DNA from: Mangrovibacter plantisponsor
GTDB lineage: Bacteria; Pseudomonadota; Gammaproteobacteria; Enterobacterales; Enterobacteriaceae
Direction of reading: 5' to 3'
Length of the DNA: 64,000 bases
Assembly: GCF_003182475.1 (NCBI RefSeq)
Contig: NZ_QGTS01000005.1
Location: 311,659 to 375,658 of the forward strand
The translations under genes were made by a program, and so were the position numbers. Below are positions 8,846 through 19,902 of the stretch, in pieces (within the stretch, counting starts at the first letter, position 1; each line of letters begins with the position of its first letter). The notes under the pieces were generated by a model that saw only the letters and a program-made list of their open reading frames with translations, did no database searches and was not told the origin of the DNA.

Positions 8846-9928
8846 ATGTCTGAGATGACAACGCCCCGTGGTGATGGGTTTATGATGCCTGCCGAGTGGG
8901 CTCCACAACAGGCAGTGTGGATGATTTGGCCATACCGCACAGACAACTGGCGCAATGAAGGTAAGCCAGCGCAGCAGGCTTTTGCCGCAGTCGCTGGTGC
9001 TATTGCACAAACTACACCCGTGTTTATGGCTGTGCCTGCCAGTGAGCTTGGCAAAGCACAGGCCACTATGCCTGCTGGTGTTACGCTGGTAGAAATGGAA
9101 AGTGATGATGCCTGGATGCGTGATACCGGGCCAACTATTGTCGTCAACAACGCAGGTGAACGGCGCGGTGTGGACTGGGCTTTCAATGCTTGGGGCGGCG
9201 AGCAGGGCGGCCTGTATGCACCCTGGGATAAAGACCAGGCCGTTGCCAGCCAGGCGCTGCAATATCATGGTTTTGCCGGTTACCCAACTTCGTTGGTACT
9301 GGAAGGGGGATCTATTCATGTTGATGGCGAAGGCACATTGCTGACCACCGCCGAGTGCCTGCTCAACCCGAACCGTAACCCGCATTTGTCGCAAGCTGAA
9401 ATTGAACAGCATTTACGTGACTACCTGGGTGTTGAGCGTTTCATTTGGCTGCCAGATGGCGTGTTTAATGATGAGACCGATGGCCATATCGATAACATGT
9501 GCTGTTTTGTGCGCCCGGGTGAAGTGGCACTGCACTGGACAGATGACGAACAGGACCCGCAGTATGCCCGCTCTCAGGCAGCACTGGCCGTGCTTGAACA
9601 GGCGACGGATGCCCGTGGCCGTAAACTGAAAGTCTGGAAATTGCCGGCTCCCGGCCCGTTATTTGCCAGCGAAGAAGAAACAGCCAGTGTTCATTGCGGA
9701 AGCGCCATTGAGCGCCAGCAGGGAAATCGCCTCGCTGGCTCTTATGTGAACTACCTGATAAGCAACCAGCAAATTATTTACCCATTGCTGGATGCCAGAA
9801 CAGATGATGTAGCGCAGGCACTGTTCCATGAGATGTATCCGGGCTACCTGGTAACCGGTGTACCAGCACGGGAAATTTTATTGGGTGGCGGTAACATTCA
9901 CTGCATCACTCAGCAAATACCCGCCTGA
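8846..9928 (+). CDS. aguA: Agmatine deiminase AguA
   Basis: This 360-residue agmatine iminohydrolase of the peptidyl-arginine deiminase (PAD_porph) family converts agmatine to N-carbamoylputrescine and ammonia. The catalytic cysteine is C353 in [11 protein letters not shown] near the C-terminus. The family segments [16 protein letters not shown] near the N-terminus, [10 protein letters not shown] and [14 protein letters not shown] are present. Its start lies 3 bases after aguB, and GGAGAT provides the ribosome-binding site, so the two are co-translated. A strong terminator follows. With aguB it gives a urea-free route to putrescine. Confidence 0.96.
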   Translation: MSEMTTPRGDGFMMPAEWAPQQAVWMIWPYRTDNWRNEGKPAQQAFAAVAGAIAQTTPVFMAVPASELGKAQATMPAGVTLVEMESDDAWMRDTGPTIVVNNAGERRGVDWAFNAWGGEQGGLYAPWDKDQAVASQALQYHGFAGYPTSLVLEGGSIHVDGEGTLLTTAECLLNPNRNPHLSQAEIEQHLRDYLGVERFIWLPDGVFNDETDGHIDNMCCFVRPGEVALHWTDDEQDPQYARSQAALAVLEQATDARGRKLKVWKLPAPGPLFASEEETASVHCGSAIERQQGNRLAGSYVNYLISNQQIIYPLLDARTDDVAQALFHEMYPGYLVTGVPAREILLGGGNIHCITQQIPA

Positions 9929-9949
9929 TTTGCCTTATTCCTGAAATAA

Positions 9950-9984
9950 AAAACGCCGCCAGGTTTTGCCACTGGCGGCGTTTT
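9950..9984. terminator. Bidirectional terminator between aguA and the efflux lipoprotein gene
   Basis: A perfect 12-bp stem AAAACGCCGCCA/TGGCGGCGTTTT with an 11-base loop lies between convergent genes and can terminate both. Confidence 0.9.
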
Positions 9985-10005
9985 ATTTAGATATCGCTCA
10001 GCAAA

Positions 10006-11433
10006 TCAGGCCTTAAACCCACCGCCCAGTTGTTCAATCAACAAGACTGCCTGGCTCAGTTGCTGTGCTTTTAACTCAGCAACCTGCTGGTCTGATTCAA
10101 TTAACTGACTTTGCAGTGATAACACATCAAGGAAAGGTCTCAGACCTGCACTGTACTCTTTGGATACGTCATCCCACGCACTGTGAACCAGCTGGTTCGC
10201 CTGCTGTGCCTGGTCATTTTGCTCACCCAGGGATTTCATCGACACAATGCTGTCGCTGATGTTACCCAGTGCACTGATAACGGTACTGTTATAGTGAGCT
10301 ACGGCCAGATCCCAGTCCGCATTGCTGGTGGCGAGGTCGGCGCGGCGTTTGCCGCCATCAAAGATAGGCAAAGACAATGTTGGCCCAATATTAAAGAACT
10401 GGCTGGGTGCGCCAAAGAACGCATCACCTAACAGGTTGCGGCTACCCGCTTCAGCGACCAGGTTAATGTTGGGATAAAATTCGGTTTTGACCGCCGCGAT
10501 ATTTTTCTCAGCGGATTCAACCCGCCAGCGCGCAGCCACAACATCTGGCCTGCGGCCAACCAGGTCTGCCGGGATATCGGAAGGCAATGTCATATTTTGC
10601 GGTACGCTTAACTGAACCTGCTTGAGGCTGCGCCATGCATCCGGACCTTTCCCAAGCAAAATAGAGAGCTTGATACCGGCATCAACAGTGGCTTGTTTGG
10701 CGGCTGTTAATGCCTGTTCAGCACTTTTCGCCGTGGCACGGGCCTGGTTGTACTGGTAACGGGTAGACAAACCATTCGCAAAGTATTTCTGCTGCAACTG
10801 GCTGATAGACTCAGTACGTTTAACGTTCTCTTCGGCCAGTTTCTCCAGTTCTTTATTCAGGTTCAGGTTGATATAGGCGCGTGTGACATTCGCGGCCAGA
10901 GTCAACCGGGCACCTTGTTTATCCACTTCACTGGCACGGGCAGCCCCTAAAGCAGATTCCCATGCAGCTTTCTGGCCGCCCCACAAATCCAGCGTATAGC
11001 TGGCGCTGAGGTAAGCAGAGCGCAGTGTGGCATAGCGGTGGCCTTCCAGCAGCGGGTCATCTACTTTGGCAAGGCGTGAACGGGTGACGCTACCATCAGC
11101 ATCAAGGGTTGGCATCCGGGCGGCTTCTGCCGCAACGACTGCAGCATTGGCTTTCGCTGCCTGAGCGTTAACAATTTGCAGGTCTGGGCTGCTGGCAAGT
11201 GCCTGGTCAATTAGCTGGTTTAACTGTGGGTCATTAAAGTTTTTCCACCAGGCTTGCTGTGGCCATGCCGCCGGGCTGAAATGCACACCAGCGAGGCTTT
11301 TTTGTGCCTGAAGTGAGTCAGGCGACAGTACGCTGTTGTGTGTGGTAAGTCCTTCTGATGTTGCGCATCCGGTGAGTAAAAGGCTCAATAACAGTCCACA
11401 AGAAGAAAGATGTGGGGCATTTTTAGCATTCAT
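10006..11433 (-). CDS. NodT/OprM-family efflux outer-membrane lipoprotein (orphan)
   Basis: This 475-residue TolC-like outer-membrane factor has a lipoprotein signal with lipobox LLLTGC near residues 18-23. Two OEP repeats follow, with long alpha-helical segments (around residues 60-230 and 270-470). The family motif DLVGRRPDVVAARWRVESA marks the start of the second repeat. It belongs to the NodT family, with E. coli MdtP/MdtQ-type relatives. No inner-membrane pump or periplasmic adaptor gene is adjacent, so its partner must be encoded elsewhere or it serves several pumps. The 350-base upstream region holds no gene. Confidence 0.9.
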   Translation of the reverse strand: MNAKNAPHLSSCGLLLSLLLTGCATSEGLTTHNSVLSPDSLQAQKSLAGVHFSPAAWPQQAWWKNFNDPQLNQLIDQALASSPDLQIVNAQAAKANAAVVAAEAARMPTLDADGSVTRSRLAKVDDPLLEGHRYATLRSAYLSASYTLDLWGGQKAAWESALGAARASEVDKQGARLTLAANVTRAYINLNLNKELEKLAEENVKRTESISQLQQKYFANGLSTRYQYNQARATAKSAEQALTAAKQATVDAGIKLSILLGKGPDAWRSLKQVQLSVPQNMTLPSDIPADLVGRRPDVVAARWRVESAEKNIAAVKTEFYPNINLVAEAGSRNLLGDAFFGAPSQFFNIGPTLSLPIFDGGKRRADLATSNADWDLAVAHYNSTVISALGNISDSIVSMKSLGEQNDQAQQANQLVHSAWDDVSKEYSAGLRPFLDVLSLQSQLIESDQQVAELKAQQLSQAVLLIEQLGGGFKA

Positions 11434-11746
11434 TATGTTGAGTTACCTGAAATAAGAAATAAGTGATGCGCCGTGTGGATCAACACGTCAGGTTCCATTT
11501 TCCACGAATTGAGAACAAGAGTTCACACTTTTCGTGCCAGAACAGCGGTTAATGACCATTTGTGCTAAAAAGTCAGCATAGCCAGGAGACTTTGTTCTGG
11601 TCAATATTTGCGGGTATTTCAGTCAATAAGCGTGAGAAGGGATATGATTTGTGGCCGGTACAGCTTCAGTGTGTTTGCGGTCAGAACTGGCGTGGTTGGG
11701 TTAGCCAGTAATTCCCCACTCAAACTACAGGAACTGCAGGCATAAA
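11434..11746. other. Gene-free interval upstream of the efflux lipoprotein gene
   Basis: About 310 bases hold only the presumed promoter region of the minus-strand efflux gene. I see no coding frame with a ribosome-binding site and no strong hairpin before the tRNA terminator. Confidence 0.5.
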
Positions 11747-11772
11747 AAAACCAGCCTTAACAGGCTGGTTTT
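11747..11772 (-). terminator. Terminator downstream of tRNA-Pro
   Basis: An 11-bp stem AAAACCAGCCT/AGGCTGGTTTT with a 4-base loop ends in T-runs in both orientations. It lies just past the 3' end of the minus-strand tRNA. Confidence 0.85.
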
Positions 11773-11783
11773 CTTGGGGAATT

Positions 11784-11860
11784 TGGTCGGCACGAGAGGA
11801 TTTGAACCTCCGACCCCCGACACCCCATGACGGTGCGCTACCAGGCTGCGCTACGTGCCG
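11784..11860 (-). tRNA. proL: tRNA-Pro, anticodon GGG
   Basis: The 77-base minus-strand gene begins CGGCACG and ends CGTGCCG-ACCA with an encoded CCA, which gives a perfect acceptor stem. It has the T-loop GGTTCAAATCC and an anticodon loop containing TGGGG (anticodon GGG, proline CCC codons). The sequence agrees with E. coli proL and its place beside yejM is conserved. Such tRNAs are common integration sites, but I see no integrase or duplicated 3' end nearby. Confidence 0.97.
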
Positions 11861-11933
11861 ATGGGCGCTAATACTACCCGTTTTCCGCGGCATTGCAAGT
11901 GGGTAGCTAACTGAGTGAGGGTTAATTAATCAA

Positions 11934-13676
11934 TCAGTTAGCAATGAAGCGTTTTTCGTCGGTCAGTGCACGTAACAGCAGGCGTAATTGTGGCGCTTTA
12001 TCAGTAATAATTTCACCAGAGCGGTCCCAGGCCCGGTAATTACCGTTGTTATCCAGAACCAGTGTCATCTTCGGTGTTGTGATAGCCAGCGTATTGTTAT
12101 CTGCGCTAATTACCCAGTCATTCCGGCGTGTGGCGGCAAACAGGTCTTCCCCCTGAGAGTACTCATTTACTGGGGTTTTTACGTCCAGCAAGCGGGTCAT
12201 CAGGGTCGCCATGATATCCTGGTGGCTGGTCAGTTTTGATACCTGTTGGGCTGGCGTGCCCGGCCAGTGAATAATAAGCGGTACCTGGATACGGGTGCGG
12301 TCCCAGGCAAAGGTATTTTGGTGTTGCTTATCCGGAATACCCCGGTCTGCAGTGATAATCACCACGGTATTCTCAAGGCGATTCTGTGCCTGTAAGGCAT
12401 CAAGGATACGGTTAATTTGCGCATCAACCTGGCCCTCTGCGGCGGGCAGGGCATTCTGGCTGGCGCCATCTGTACCATTCAGCGCCACCCACGAGAACCA
12501 GCGGTTATCTTCAGTGGCATACTGGTTCAGCCAGTTAATCCACTGCGTGGCGGTTTGTTTGTCGGTACGGGTACGCGCTTCCGGCAGAGAGAAATCAGAT
12601 AACAATGCCTGGCGGTATAACGGACCTTTAAAGCCATCGGAGGCAAATAACCCCAACTGATAACCTTGTTGGTTGAATGCGGTGATCAGTGCCGCGGGGA
12701 TTCGGGCAGACAGCACGCTATCGAAATAGGTGGGTGAAATACCATAAAACAGCCCAAATACGCCATTGTCTGCCTGGTTACCGGCACTCATGTGGTGAGT
12801 GAACTGAATGTTCTGGTTCGCGAAAGCGGCGAGTGAAGGCATGTTTTTCGCGTAACTGCCATAGTTCAGCCCACTGACGGTTATCAGCAGTACGTTTTGC
12901 CCGGTTCCCATGCCACCATAACGCAGCTCGCCCAGTGGATATTGCACGGACAGTGCTTCCGGGTTCCCTTGTTCAATCAGCCTGCGCTGGTATTGCTGGG
13001 CATCCAGCAGACCGTGTTTCTCCAGGAAACGGCGGGCAGTCATTGGGTAAGAGAAGGGCAGATTGGCCCGCTGCATGGTGATTGGGCGGTAGAAATTGGC
13101 ATCTGCCCAAATGTACATCAGGTGGCTACTGAAGAAAGCAATAAAGAACGCTACCACCAAGGGTTTGGCGAAGTGGCTGCGGCGGTTGAGGCTGCGTAAT
13201 TTTTGCCAACTCCAGGTGGCAAACAGCATTTCAATCAGCAGGATAACCGGGACGGCAATAAAGATCATTTGCCCTTCGCGGCCCATGTCAGACTGTTGTG
13301 GGTTAACCACAATTTCCCAGACGATGGGGTTAAGGTGCAAATGGAAGCGGGTGAATACTTCGCTGTCTACCAGCAACAGTGTCATTCCCGCAGTCGCAAG
13401 GGTGACGGACAACACACGCATCAGGCGTTGCGACATGACCACAAAAGTCAGCGGGAACAGAATCAGCAGGTAACCGGCAAACACCAAAAAACTAAAGTGC
13501 CCAACCAGACTGAACCAGGAGTATAACCGGCCCGGGAGTGTGGCAGGCCAGTCGGCGACAAACAGGTAACGGCTACCCAGCACAATGGCGAGTAAAATAT
13601 TAAACAGCGCAAACCAGTGCCCCCAGTTGATCATCTGGGAGACTTTTTCACGATAACGCTGATGCCTGTTCACCAT
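11934..13676 (-). CDS. yejM: Inner-membrane LPS-homeostasis protein YejM (LapC/PbgA)
   Basis: This 580-residue essential-type inner-membrane protein has five N-terminal membrane helices (about residues 20-190) and a periplasmic sulfatase/alkaline-phosphatase-like domain (about 245-580). It closely follows E. coli YejM, for example NFYRPITMQRANLP and the C-terminal LTDEKRFIAN. In E. coli it senses periplasmic-leaflet LPS and controls LpxC turnover through LapB and FtsH. It starts with ATG at 13676, 26 bases after yejL. Its relevance here is that the same genome appears to make an extra outer-membrane-type lipid from the island at 35-50 kb. Confidence 0.97.
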   Translation of the reverse strand: MVNRHQRYREKVSQMINWGHWFALFNILLAIVLGSRYLFVADWPATLPGRLYSWFSLVGHFSFLVFAGYLLILFPLTFVVMSQRLMRVLSVTLATAGMTLLLVDSEVFTRFHLHLNPIVWEIVVNPQQSDMGREGQMIFIAVPVILLIEMLFATWSWQKLRSLNRRSHFAKPLVVAFFIAFFSSHLMYIWADANFYRPITMQRANLPFSYPMTARRFLEKHGLLDAQQYQRRLIEQGNPEALSVQYPLGELRYGGMGTGQNVLLITVSGLNYGSYAKNMPSLAAFANQNIQFTHHMSAGNQADNGVFGLFYGISPTYFDSVLSARIPAALITAFNQQGYQLGLFASDGFKGPLYRQALLSDFSLPEARTRTDKQTATQWINWLNQYATEDNRWFSWVALNGTDGASQNALPAAEGQVDAQINRILDALQAQNRLENTVVIITADRGIPDKQHQNTFAWDRTRIQVPLIIHWPGTPAQQVSKLTSHQDIMATLMTRLLDVKTPVNEYSQGEDLFAATRRNDWVISADNNTLAITTPKMTLVLDNNGNYRAWDRSGEIITDKAPQLRLLLRALTDEKRFIAN

Positions 13677-13702
13677 AGTGATGCGTTCAGTCCTTGTTAT
13701 CT

Positions 13703-13930
13703 TTAATGTGCGCTTTCGTCCCGCACTGAAGATTGCAATGCTTCAGCAAACGAACGGGCAATGGTCCGGCGCTGGGCAGGTGCGACACTGGAGTTTATCA
13801 GGTTAGTCACCATGTTACCCAGCACCATCAGTGAAAGGTCAGTCGGGGCTTTGTGTTGTTCAAGAACATTCGCCAGCTCAGTAAGCAGGCTTTCAACACG
13901 TTCGTCACTATAACGGGATGTTTGTGGCAT
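13703..13930 (-). CDS. yejL: YejL family protein (DUF1414)
   Basis: This 75-residue cytosolic protein of unknown function has the same length as E. coli YejL and the same start [13 protein letters not shown]. It is cotranscribed with yejM in the conserved order. No catalytic motifs are visible. Confidence 0.95.
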   Translation of the reverse strand: MPQTSRYSDERVESLLTELANVLEQHKAPTDLSLMVLGNMVTNLINSSVAPAQRRTIARSFAEALQSSVRDESAH

Positions 13931-14061
13931 AAATCAGTATCATTCAGTTTTATCAAAGTGCGTCATATTACCGTAATGGCGTCAGGTTTTCCGCATTTTT
14001 ATCTGAGGTTGCACCGGGGCGAGACTGGTGATTGAATACCGCCTTTAAAGGAGAGTGTACC

Positions 14062-15069
14062 ATGAGTCTGGATATCGACCAGTTAGCTTTACATCAACTG
14101 ATAAAGCGTGATGAACAAAATCTCGAGCTGGTGTTGCGCGACACGTTGCTCGAACCGGCAGGCGTCGTGGTCGACATGATGGCGGAGTTGCACCGGGTAT
14201 ATAGCGCAAAAAGTAAAGCCTATGGTTTGTTTTCACCTGAAAGTGAACTGGCTGTCGCTTTGCAAAATTGCCGTAAGGGCGAAGATGATTTTCTGGCATT
14301 CAGCCGTGCGGCAACCGGCCGCCTGCGTGATGAACTGGGCAAATACCCGTTTGCAGATGGCGGTATTGTCCTGTTTTGCCAGTATCGTTACCTGGCTGTG
14401 GAGTATCTGCTAGTCGCCGTGCTGAATAACCTCAGCAGTATGCGGGTGAATGAACAGCTGGATTTGAGCACCACGCATTATCTGGATATTAACCATGCCG
14501 ATATCGTGGCGCGTATTGATCTCACGGAATGGGAAACCAACCCGGAATCTAAACGCTACCTGACGTTCCTGAAAGGGCGGGTAGGGCGTAAGGTCTCTGA
14601 TTTCTTCATGGATTTTCTGGGCGCCAGTGAAGGCCTGGATACCAAAGCGCAAAACCGTGGCCTGCTTCAGGCAGTGGAAGATTATGCAGCGCAAGGTGAG
14701 CTCGATAAAGGCGAACGCCAGAATGTGCGCCAGCAGGTTTACACCTACTGTAACGAGCAACTGCAATCGGGTGAAGAAATTGCGCTTTCGGCGCTGGCGG
14801 GGGAAATCCCGGTGTTGGGCGAACAAAACTTTCAGTCTTTTGCTGAAACCCAGGGCTATGAGCTGGAAGAAACTTTCCCGGCAGACCGTAGCACGCTAAA
14901 ACAGCTGACTAAGTTTGCTGGTAGCGGCGGTGGGTTGACGATTAGCTTCGATGCCATGTTATTAGGCGAACGCATTTTCTGGGACCCGGCAACGGATACG
15001 CTGACAATTAAAGGCACGCCTCCGAATTTGCGCGACCAGTTACAGCGCCGCACATCTGGCGGTAAATAA
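14062..15069 (+). CDS. yejK: Nucleoid-associated protein YejK (NdpA family)
   Basis: This 335-residue nucleoid-associated protein of the NdpA/37-kDa family matches the length of E. coli YejK. The ATG at 14062 is preceded by AAAGGAGAG; the frame extends 10 codons upstream without a better site. It is divergent from yejL-yejM, with a shared promoter region between 13931 and 14061. The family binds the chromosome and has been linked to topoisomerase IV and gyrase modulation in other bacteria. Confidence 0.96.
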   Translation: MSLDIDQLALHQLIKRDEQNLELVLRDTLLEPAGVVVDMMAELHRVYSAKSKAYGLFSPESELAVALQNCRKGEDDFLAFSRAATGRLRDELGKYPFADGGIVLFCQYRYLAVEYLLVAVLNNLSSMRVNEQLDLSTTHYLDINHADIVARIDLTEWETNPESKRYLTFLKGRVGRKVSDFFMDFLGASEGLDTKAQNRGLLQAVEDYAAQGELDKGERQNVRQQVYTYCNEQLQSGEEIALSALAGEIPVLGEQNFQSFAETQGYELEETFPADRSTLKQLTKFAGSGGGLTISFDAMLLGERIFWDPATDTLTIKGTPPNLRDQLQRRTSGGK

Positions 15070-15111
15070 GCATGTGTGGCCTCTGGCGGGGCCGCATCAT
15101 AAATTGCAGAC

Positions 15112-15145
15112 AATAAAAAACGCCACATAAGCGGCGTTTTTTATT
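15112..15145. terminator. Bidirectional terminator between yejK and rplY
   Basis: A 13-bp stem AATAAAAAACGCC/GGCGTTTTTTATT with an 8-base loop lies between convergent yejK and rplY. Confidence 0.92.
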
Positions 15146-15157
15146 TGAAGCGAACGA

Positions 15158-15439
15158 TTAAGCGCGAACGAAATCGATGTGCATCAGTTTCGGCTTGAAC
15201 GGGTGACGTTGCATAGCCTGAGCTTTTACTTTCACTTCTTTGCCTTCGATAACCAGAGTCAGAACTTCATAGAACTCAGGTTTGGACTGCAGGTTCATAA
15301 CCTGGTCGTGGTCCAGTTCGATAGCAACAGGCGCTTCAGTTCCGCCGTAAACGATGGCCGGGAACTTGTTCGCGGTGCGCAGGCGGCGGCTCGCACCCTT
15401 ACCCTGCTCTTTACGTACTTCTGCATTGATAGTAAACAT
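15158..15439 (-). CDS. rplY: 50S ribosomal protein L25
   Basis: This is the 5S-rRNA-binding protein of the large subunit. The start [20 protein letters not shown] and end HIDFVRA agree with E. coli L25. The ATG at 15439 gives 93 residues, one fewer than E. coli: the segment EFYEVLT lacks a serine relative to EFYSEVLT. The roughly 200-base leader may include the L25 autoregulatory site known in E. coli, though I cannot fold it reliably. It is monocistronic. Confidence 0.97.
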   Translation of the reverse strand: MFTINAEVRKEQGKGASRRLRTANKFPAIVYGGTEAPVAIELDHDQVMNLQSKPEFYEVLTLVIEGKEVKVKAQAMQRHPFKPKLMHIDFVRA

Positions 15440-15639
15440 CACAATCTCTCTATAGTGAGACCTGCAACAGGCGACCCAGTAGCAGGCAAATATTCAGCTT
15501 TTACGGATGCAAAAGCGGGCGGCATTATAGCGGGTAATCTGCCATCGGGCAATAAAGCGTTAGCGCCACTTTCTTTACTATTACCAGGTGGGCTGCTATC
15601 TCTGCACTGTTGCATATGTAAATGCTTACCCTGCGGGAA

Positions 15640-17400
15640 TCAACCACGCAATTCATTCGCACGGCGGAAACGGCCCGCATAATCGAAAACCTTTTCGCGA
15701 ACTTGCCAGAACTGCCCTTGTTTCCTGGCAACCACAAAATCCGGGTGGCGCAGTAAACCTTGTTGCCCGATAACAGACTCCGGGGTGGACCATGAGAATG
15801 TCACGCCTGGCGCACGTTGATGCGGGCGCAGGAACAGGTGCTCGAAAGCGGTACGCTGAGCGGGTGTGTGCAGACGGAAGCGCTCACTTACATCTGCGCC
15901 GTCTTCATCGTAATAAGTGATTTTCAGCCATGGCCCTTTGGCGTCTGAGCCCCCAGCCAGAACCATTCCTGAACAGCGTAATACCAGTGCGTCTTTTAAA
16001 CGCAATGCGGCTTTTAACATATCGTCTGGGTCAACCAGTACCGTATCGCAGGCATGGCAACGGCGCGCCGCAATATCATTTTCTGCGTGGCAATTTGGGC
16101 AGTTTTTAAAGCGGAAACGGAAATCGCACTGTTCTCTGTTGCCTTCGTCATCTTCCAGTAAGCCCTGGCAACGCCTGCCAAAATGCTCAATCAGTGTGCC
16201 ATCCTGGGTGGTTTTCCCCCAAAAAGTATTGGCAAAGCCGCAGGACGGGCAAAACACCTGTACCGGGACATTGTCACTGGCTTTTTTCGCCTGGCCGACC
16301 TCGGGTGTATAGAGGTCATGGGGGTTCCCGGCATAATCCAGAATCAGGCAAGAAGTTTTTCCGGGAAACAGGCGCAAACCGCGGCCAACGATTTGTTGGT
16401 AAAGACTTACTGATTCTGTCGGCCGCAATATCGCGATGAGGTCAACATGCGGGGCATCAAACCCGGTGGTCAGTACCGAAACATTCACCAGAAAACGGAG
16501 TTTTTGTTGTTTGAAATCCTGAATTAACTGGTCGCGTTCATGGGCCGGGGTATCACCGGTGACCAGAGCTGCTTCACCTTTGGGCAACAGCGCAGTGATT
16601 TCTTTGGCGTGTTCGACAGTGGCAGCAAAAATCATGGCCGCACAGCGACTGGCGGCAAAATCGATAATCTGGCGGATGATTTGCGGGGTAACGCGCTTTT
16701 GCTTTTTCAGCTCAGCATTGATATCTGCTTCACTGAATAAACCGTTACTTTGCGCCTGCAACTGGCTGAAATCGTAACTGACAACCGGCATATCCATGCG
16801 CTCTGGTGGCGTCAGGTAGCCGTGTTTAATCATGTAACGTAATGGCAGTTCATAAATACAGTCGCGGAAAAATGCCTGGCCATCACCGCGCACCATACCA
16901 TGGTAATGGTACTGGTAAATCCAACCCTTACCCAGGCGAAATGGCGTGGCTGTCAGCCCGAGCAGGCGCAGTGACGGGTTATGGCTGCGCAAATGCGCCA
17001 GCAGTTGTTGATACTGGCTGTCTTGTGCATCGCTAATACGGTGGCATTCATCAATAATGACCAGCGAGAAGGCGTCATTAAAGGCTTCCGGGTGCCGGGC
17101 AACAGACTGAATGCTGCCAAACACCACTTTGCCCTGGCTTTGTTTACGTAACAAACCGGCAGAAAAAATATCTGCACTGAGGCCCAGCGCCTCATACTTG
17201 GCGTGGTTTTGTTCCACCAGTTCTTTTACATGAGCTAACACCAAAACCCGGCCTTTCGCCAGGCGTGCCAGTGCGGCAATCACCAGACTTTTGCCCGCAC
17301 CTGTAGGTAACACAATAACCGCCGGTGATGTATGGTGGCGGAAATATTGCACAGTGGCATCGACAGCTTCTTGTTGGTATGGGCGCAGTATAAAAGACAT
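15640..17400 (-). CDS. radD: RadD (YejH) superfamily 2 DNA helicase-like repair ATPase
   Basis: This 586-residue SF2 protein has Walker A LPTGAGKS (about residues 31-38), Walker B DECHR, motif III GLTATPF and motif [18 protein letters not shown]-terminal four-cysteine zinc region (VFCPSCGF and NCPNCH with CHAC) follows. The length equals E. coli RadD, which takes part in double-strand break repair and stimulates RecA-mediated exchange together with SSB. It is divergent from rsuA. Confidence 0.96.
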   Translation of the reverse strand: MSFILRPYQQEAVDATVQYFRHHTSPAVIVLPTGAGKSLVIAALARLAKGRVLVLAHVKELVEQNHAKYEALGLSADIFSAGLLRKQSQGKVVFGSIQSVARHPEAFNDAFSLVIIDECHRISDAQDSQYQQLLAHLRSHNPSLRLLGLTATPFRLGKGWIYQYHYHGMVRGDGQAFFRDCIYELPLRYMIKHGYLTPPERMDMPVVSYDFSQLQAQSNGLFSEADINAELKKQKRVTPQIIRQIIDFAASRCAAMIFAATVEHAKEITALLPKGEAALVTGDTPAHERDQLIQDFKQQKLRFLVNVSVLTTGFDAPHVDLIAILRPTESVSLYQQIVGRGLRLFPGKTSCLILDYAGNPHDLYTPEVGQAKKASDNVPVQVFCPSCGFANTFWGKTTQDGTLIEHFGRRCQGLLEDDEGNREQCDFRFRFKNCPNCHAENDIAARRCHACDTVLVDPDDMLKAALRLKDALVLRCSGMVLAGGSDAKGPWLKITYYDEDGADVSERFRLHTPAQRTAFEHLFLRPHQRAPGVTFSWSTPESVIGQQGLLRHPDFVVARKQGQFWQVREKVFDYAGRFRRANELRG

Positions 17401-17601
17401 AACGTTGTGAGGGTAATAACCTGCCTGTAAGAGGAAACGTGTAAATTATGCCACGATTTTGGCACAAACCTATTTTTGCCTTGTGACCAGACCGCGTGTC
17501 GTTATACTTGCGCACTGGTTCTCTTATCGACACCGGCATCCACTACAGTAAAGACAATGCTACTGTAATCAGGGCCCGGTATGACAGGCAGTGAAATTCC
17601 C

Positions 17602-18309
17602 ATGAGACTTGATAAATTTCTTTCCCACCAGCTTGGTATCAGCCGGGCGATTGCATGCCGTGAAATTCGTGGTGGCAATGTCACGGTAGATGGCGAGATT
17701 GTGAAAGACAGCGCCTATAAACTGAAGCCAGAGCATCAGGTGGCCTACGATGGCACCCCACTGGCGCAGCAACATGGCCCGCGTTATTTTATGCTGAATA
17801 AACCCCAGGGCTATGTGTGTTCTACTGATGACCCGGATCACCCAACCATCCTGTATTTCATTGATGAACCTGCGGCTCATAAGTTGCACGCAGCAGGCCG
17901 GCTGGATATCGACACCACGGGGCTGGTGTTGCTGACAGATGACGGGCAGTGGTCACACCGTATTACTTCGCCACGTCACCATTGTTCGAAAACTTACCGT
18001 GTCCAACTGGAGTCTCCGGTTGATGAAGCGCTGGTTAGTGTGTTTGCTGATGGCATTCAGCTACATAATGAAAAAGACCTGACAAAACCAGCTACCCTGG
18101 AAATTCTGGGGCCGACAGATGTGCGCCTGACTATCAGTGAAGGCCGGTATCACCAGGTCAAACGCATGTTTGCCGCCGTGGGAAACCATGTTGAAGCTCT
18201 GCACCGCGAACGGATTGGTAGCATTGAGCTGGACAGCCAGCTGGAAGAAGGCGAGTACCGCCCATTAACTGAAGATGAAGTGGCCAGTATCGGCCTGCCA
18301 GTGACCTGA
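17602..18309 (+). CDS. rsuA: 16S rRNA pseudouridine-516 synthase RsuA
   Basis: An N-terminal S4 RNA-binding domain (about residues 1-60) is followed by the RluB/E/F-like catalytic domain with [10 protein letters not shown], whose second aspartate is the nucleophile. It isomerises U516 in 16S rRNA during small-subunit assembly. I place the start at 17602 (MRLDKF), matching E. coli; an in-frame ATG lies 7 codons upstream. The protein is 235 residues, four longer at the C-terminus than E. coli. bcr follows after 16 bases, so they are probably cotranscribed. Confidence 0.95.
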   Translation: MRLDKFLSHQLGISRAIACREIRGGNVTVDGEIVKDSAYKLKPEHQVAYDGTPLAQQHGPRYFMLNKPQGYVCSTDDPDHPTILYFIDEPAAHKLHAAGRLDIDTTGLVLLTDDGQWSHRITSPRHHCSKTYRVQLESPVDEALVSVFADGIQLHNEKDLTKPATLEILGPTDVRLTISEGRYHQVKRMFAAVGNHVEALHRERIGSIELDSQLEEGEYRPLTEDEVASIGLPVT

Positions 18310-18325
18310 TTAAGGAACAGATTAC

Positions 18326-19522
18326 GTGTCATCCCCGCAGCGCTCCTCAGTAAGTATTGTGTTTATTCTTGGTCTGCTGGCAATGTTAATGCCGCTTTCC
18401 ATTGATATGTATCTGCCCGCATTGCCAGTGATAACCAGCCAGTTTGGTGTCTCTGCTGGCAGTACGCAAATGACACTCAGCACCTATATTTTAGGGTTTG
18501 CTGTGGGGCAGTTGCTGTATGGCCCTATGGCAGACAGCCTGGGGCGTAAGCCTGTGATTCTGGGGGGAACACTGGTTTTTGCCTGTGCAGCCGTAGCCTG
18601 TGCATTGTCTCAATCTGTTGAGCAACTGATTGTGATGCGCTTTTTGCACGGCCTTTCAGCCGCAGCAGCCAGTGTCGTTATCAATGCGCTGATGCGTGAT
18701 ATCTACCCGCGGGAAGAATTTTCCCGCATGATGTCTTTTGTCATGCTGGTTACCACTATTGCTCCACTGGTTGCTCCTATTGCCGGAGGTGTGGTTCTGG
18801 TTTGGTTTGGCTGGCAGAGCATTTTCTGGATACTGGCGGGCCTCGCTTTGCTTGCCAGTGTCATGATCTTCTTGTTGATTTCGGAAACTTTGCCGCCTGA
18901 GCGCCGCCAGCGTTTTCGTCTGGCTACCACACTGACAAACTTTGCAGCCCTGTTTCGCCACCGTCAGGTGCTGTGCTACATGCTTGCCAGTGGGTTCAGC
19001 TTTGCCGGGTTATTTGCCTTTTTAACCACCGGGCCGTTTGTTTACATTGAACTCAACCATGTGCGCCCGGAGCATTTCGGCTATTACTTCGCACTGAATG
19101 TGGTGTTCCTGTTTATGATGACGGCAATCAACAGCCGTTGTGTGCGCCGCTTCGGGGTAACTGCGCTATTTCGGTTTGGTTTGTGCATACAGTTCTTGAT
19201 GGCGCTCTGGTTGGTGGGGAGCAGCCTGTTTGGGCTCGGGTTCTGGGCGCTGGTGCTGGGTGTGGCCGTCTATATTGGCTGCGTTTCAATGGTGTCTTCG
19301 AATGCCATGGCTTCTATTCTTGATGCTTTCCCTCATATGGCCGGAACGGCATCTTCTCTTGCCGGAACGTTTCGTTTTGGCATTGGTGCGCTGGTTGGCG
19401 CATTGTTATCACTCACTACAATGAATACGGCCTGGCCCATGGTAATAGCAATAAGTGCTTGCGCCACTGCGTCGTTATTCTTCTACCTCATTGCCCGGCG
19501 CAAACATCGCCTTACCGCCTGA
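18326..19522 (+). CDS. bcr: Bcr drug-resistance MFS transporter
   Basis: This 398-residue twelve-helix major-facilitator drug:H+ antiporter has a GTG start at 18326 preceded by AAGGAA. It shares long near-identical blocks with E. coli Bcr, including [18 protein letters not shown] [14 protein letters not shown] in helix 1 and [11 protein letters not shown] in the loop between helices 2 and 3. In E. coli it exports bicyclomycin, sulfonamides and cysteine. It is probably cotranscribed with rsuA. Confidence 0.95.
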   Translation: MSSPQRSSVSIVFILGLLAMLMPLSIDMYLPALPVITSQFGVSAGSTQMTLSTYILGFAVGQLLYGPMADSLGRKPVILGGTLVFACAAVACALSQSVEQLIVMRFLHGLSAAAASVVINALMRDIYPREEFSRMMSFVMLVTTIAPLVAPIAGGVVLVWFGWQSIFWILAGLALLASVMIFLLISETLPPERRQRFRLATTLTNFAALFRHRQVLCYMLASGFSFAGLFAFLTTGPFVYIELNHVRPEHFGYYFALNVVFLFMMTAINSRCVRRFGVTALFRFGLCIQFLMALWLVGSSLFGLGFWALVLGVAVYIGCVSMVSSNAMASILDAFPHMAGTASSLAGTFRFGIGALVGALLSLTTMNTAWPMVIAISACATASLFFYLIARRKHRLTA

Positions 19523-19902
19523 ACCGCCTTCTGCGCCCTTGCTGGTTTGAGCCGGCAAGGGGCGATTTAGCACGAAACATCCATTTCTTCGCTGTTTTTC
19601 TTAATCCATGTCAACGTCCTGGCAGTCTGAATTACATAGAATTGTTTCTATTATGTAAAAATTGGTTGTGTAAAAAGTCACAGCTTTGTAGTAAAAATAG
19701 TTGTAATGGCAGAGAGAAAGGGTTACATATAGCCCAAAAATGTGATCTGTCGCTAGAAATAACCACTGAATAATTAAGTGGTAGCCTGTAAAGCGGTTTT
19801 CGGGCGTCTTTTTTTTATTCTTATAAGAAGCAATTCAGCAACAATGTATTAACCTTTAAGTAAAAATCATGCGATTTTTATTGTGACTTCCGGGGACAAA
19901 CA
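19523..19902. other. Gene-free interval between bcr and yejG
   Basis: In 380 bases I see only a weak hairpin followed by eight Ts near 19792-19817 (GCGGTTTTCGGGCGT region) and AT-rich sequence likely to include the yejG promoter. No frame with a plausible start was found. Confidence 0.45.

Noticed and set aside
8255..9412. A 385-codon minus-strand open frame across aguB and aguA
   Set aside because: It is antisense to two clearly conserved enzymes with intact catalytic residues; composition reflects their codon bias.
11784..11860. tRNA-Pro as an integration site for a genomic island
   Set aside because: No integrase, no duplicated tRNA 3' end and no foreign genes beside it; neighbours are core genes in conserved order.
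15158..15439. One-residue deletion in L25 as a sign of a sequencing error or defect
   Set aside because: The frame stays intact and the loop tolerates length change; treated as natural variation.
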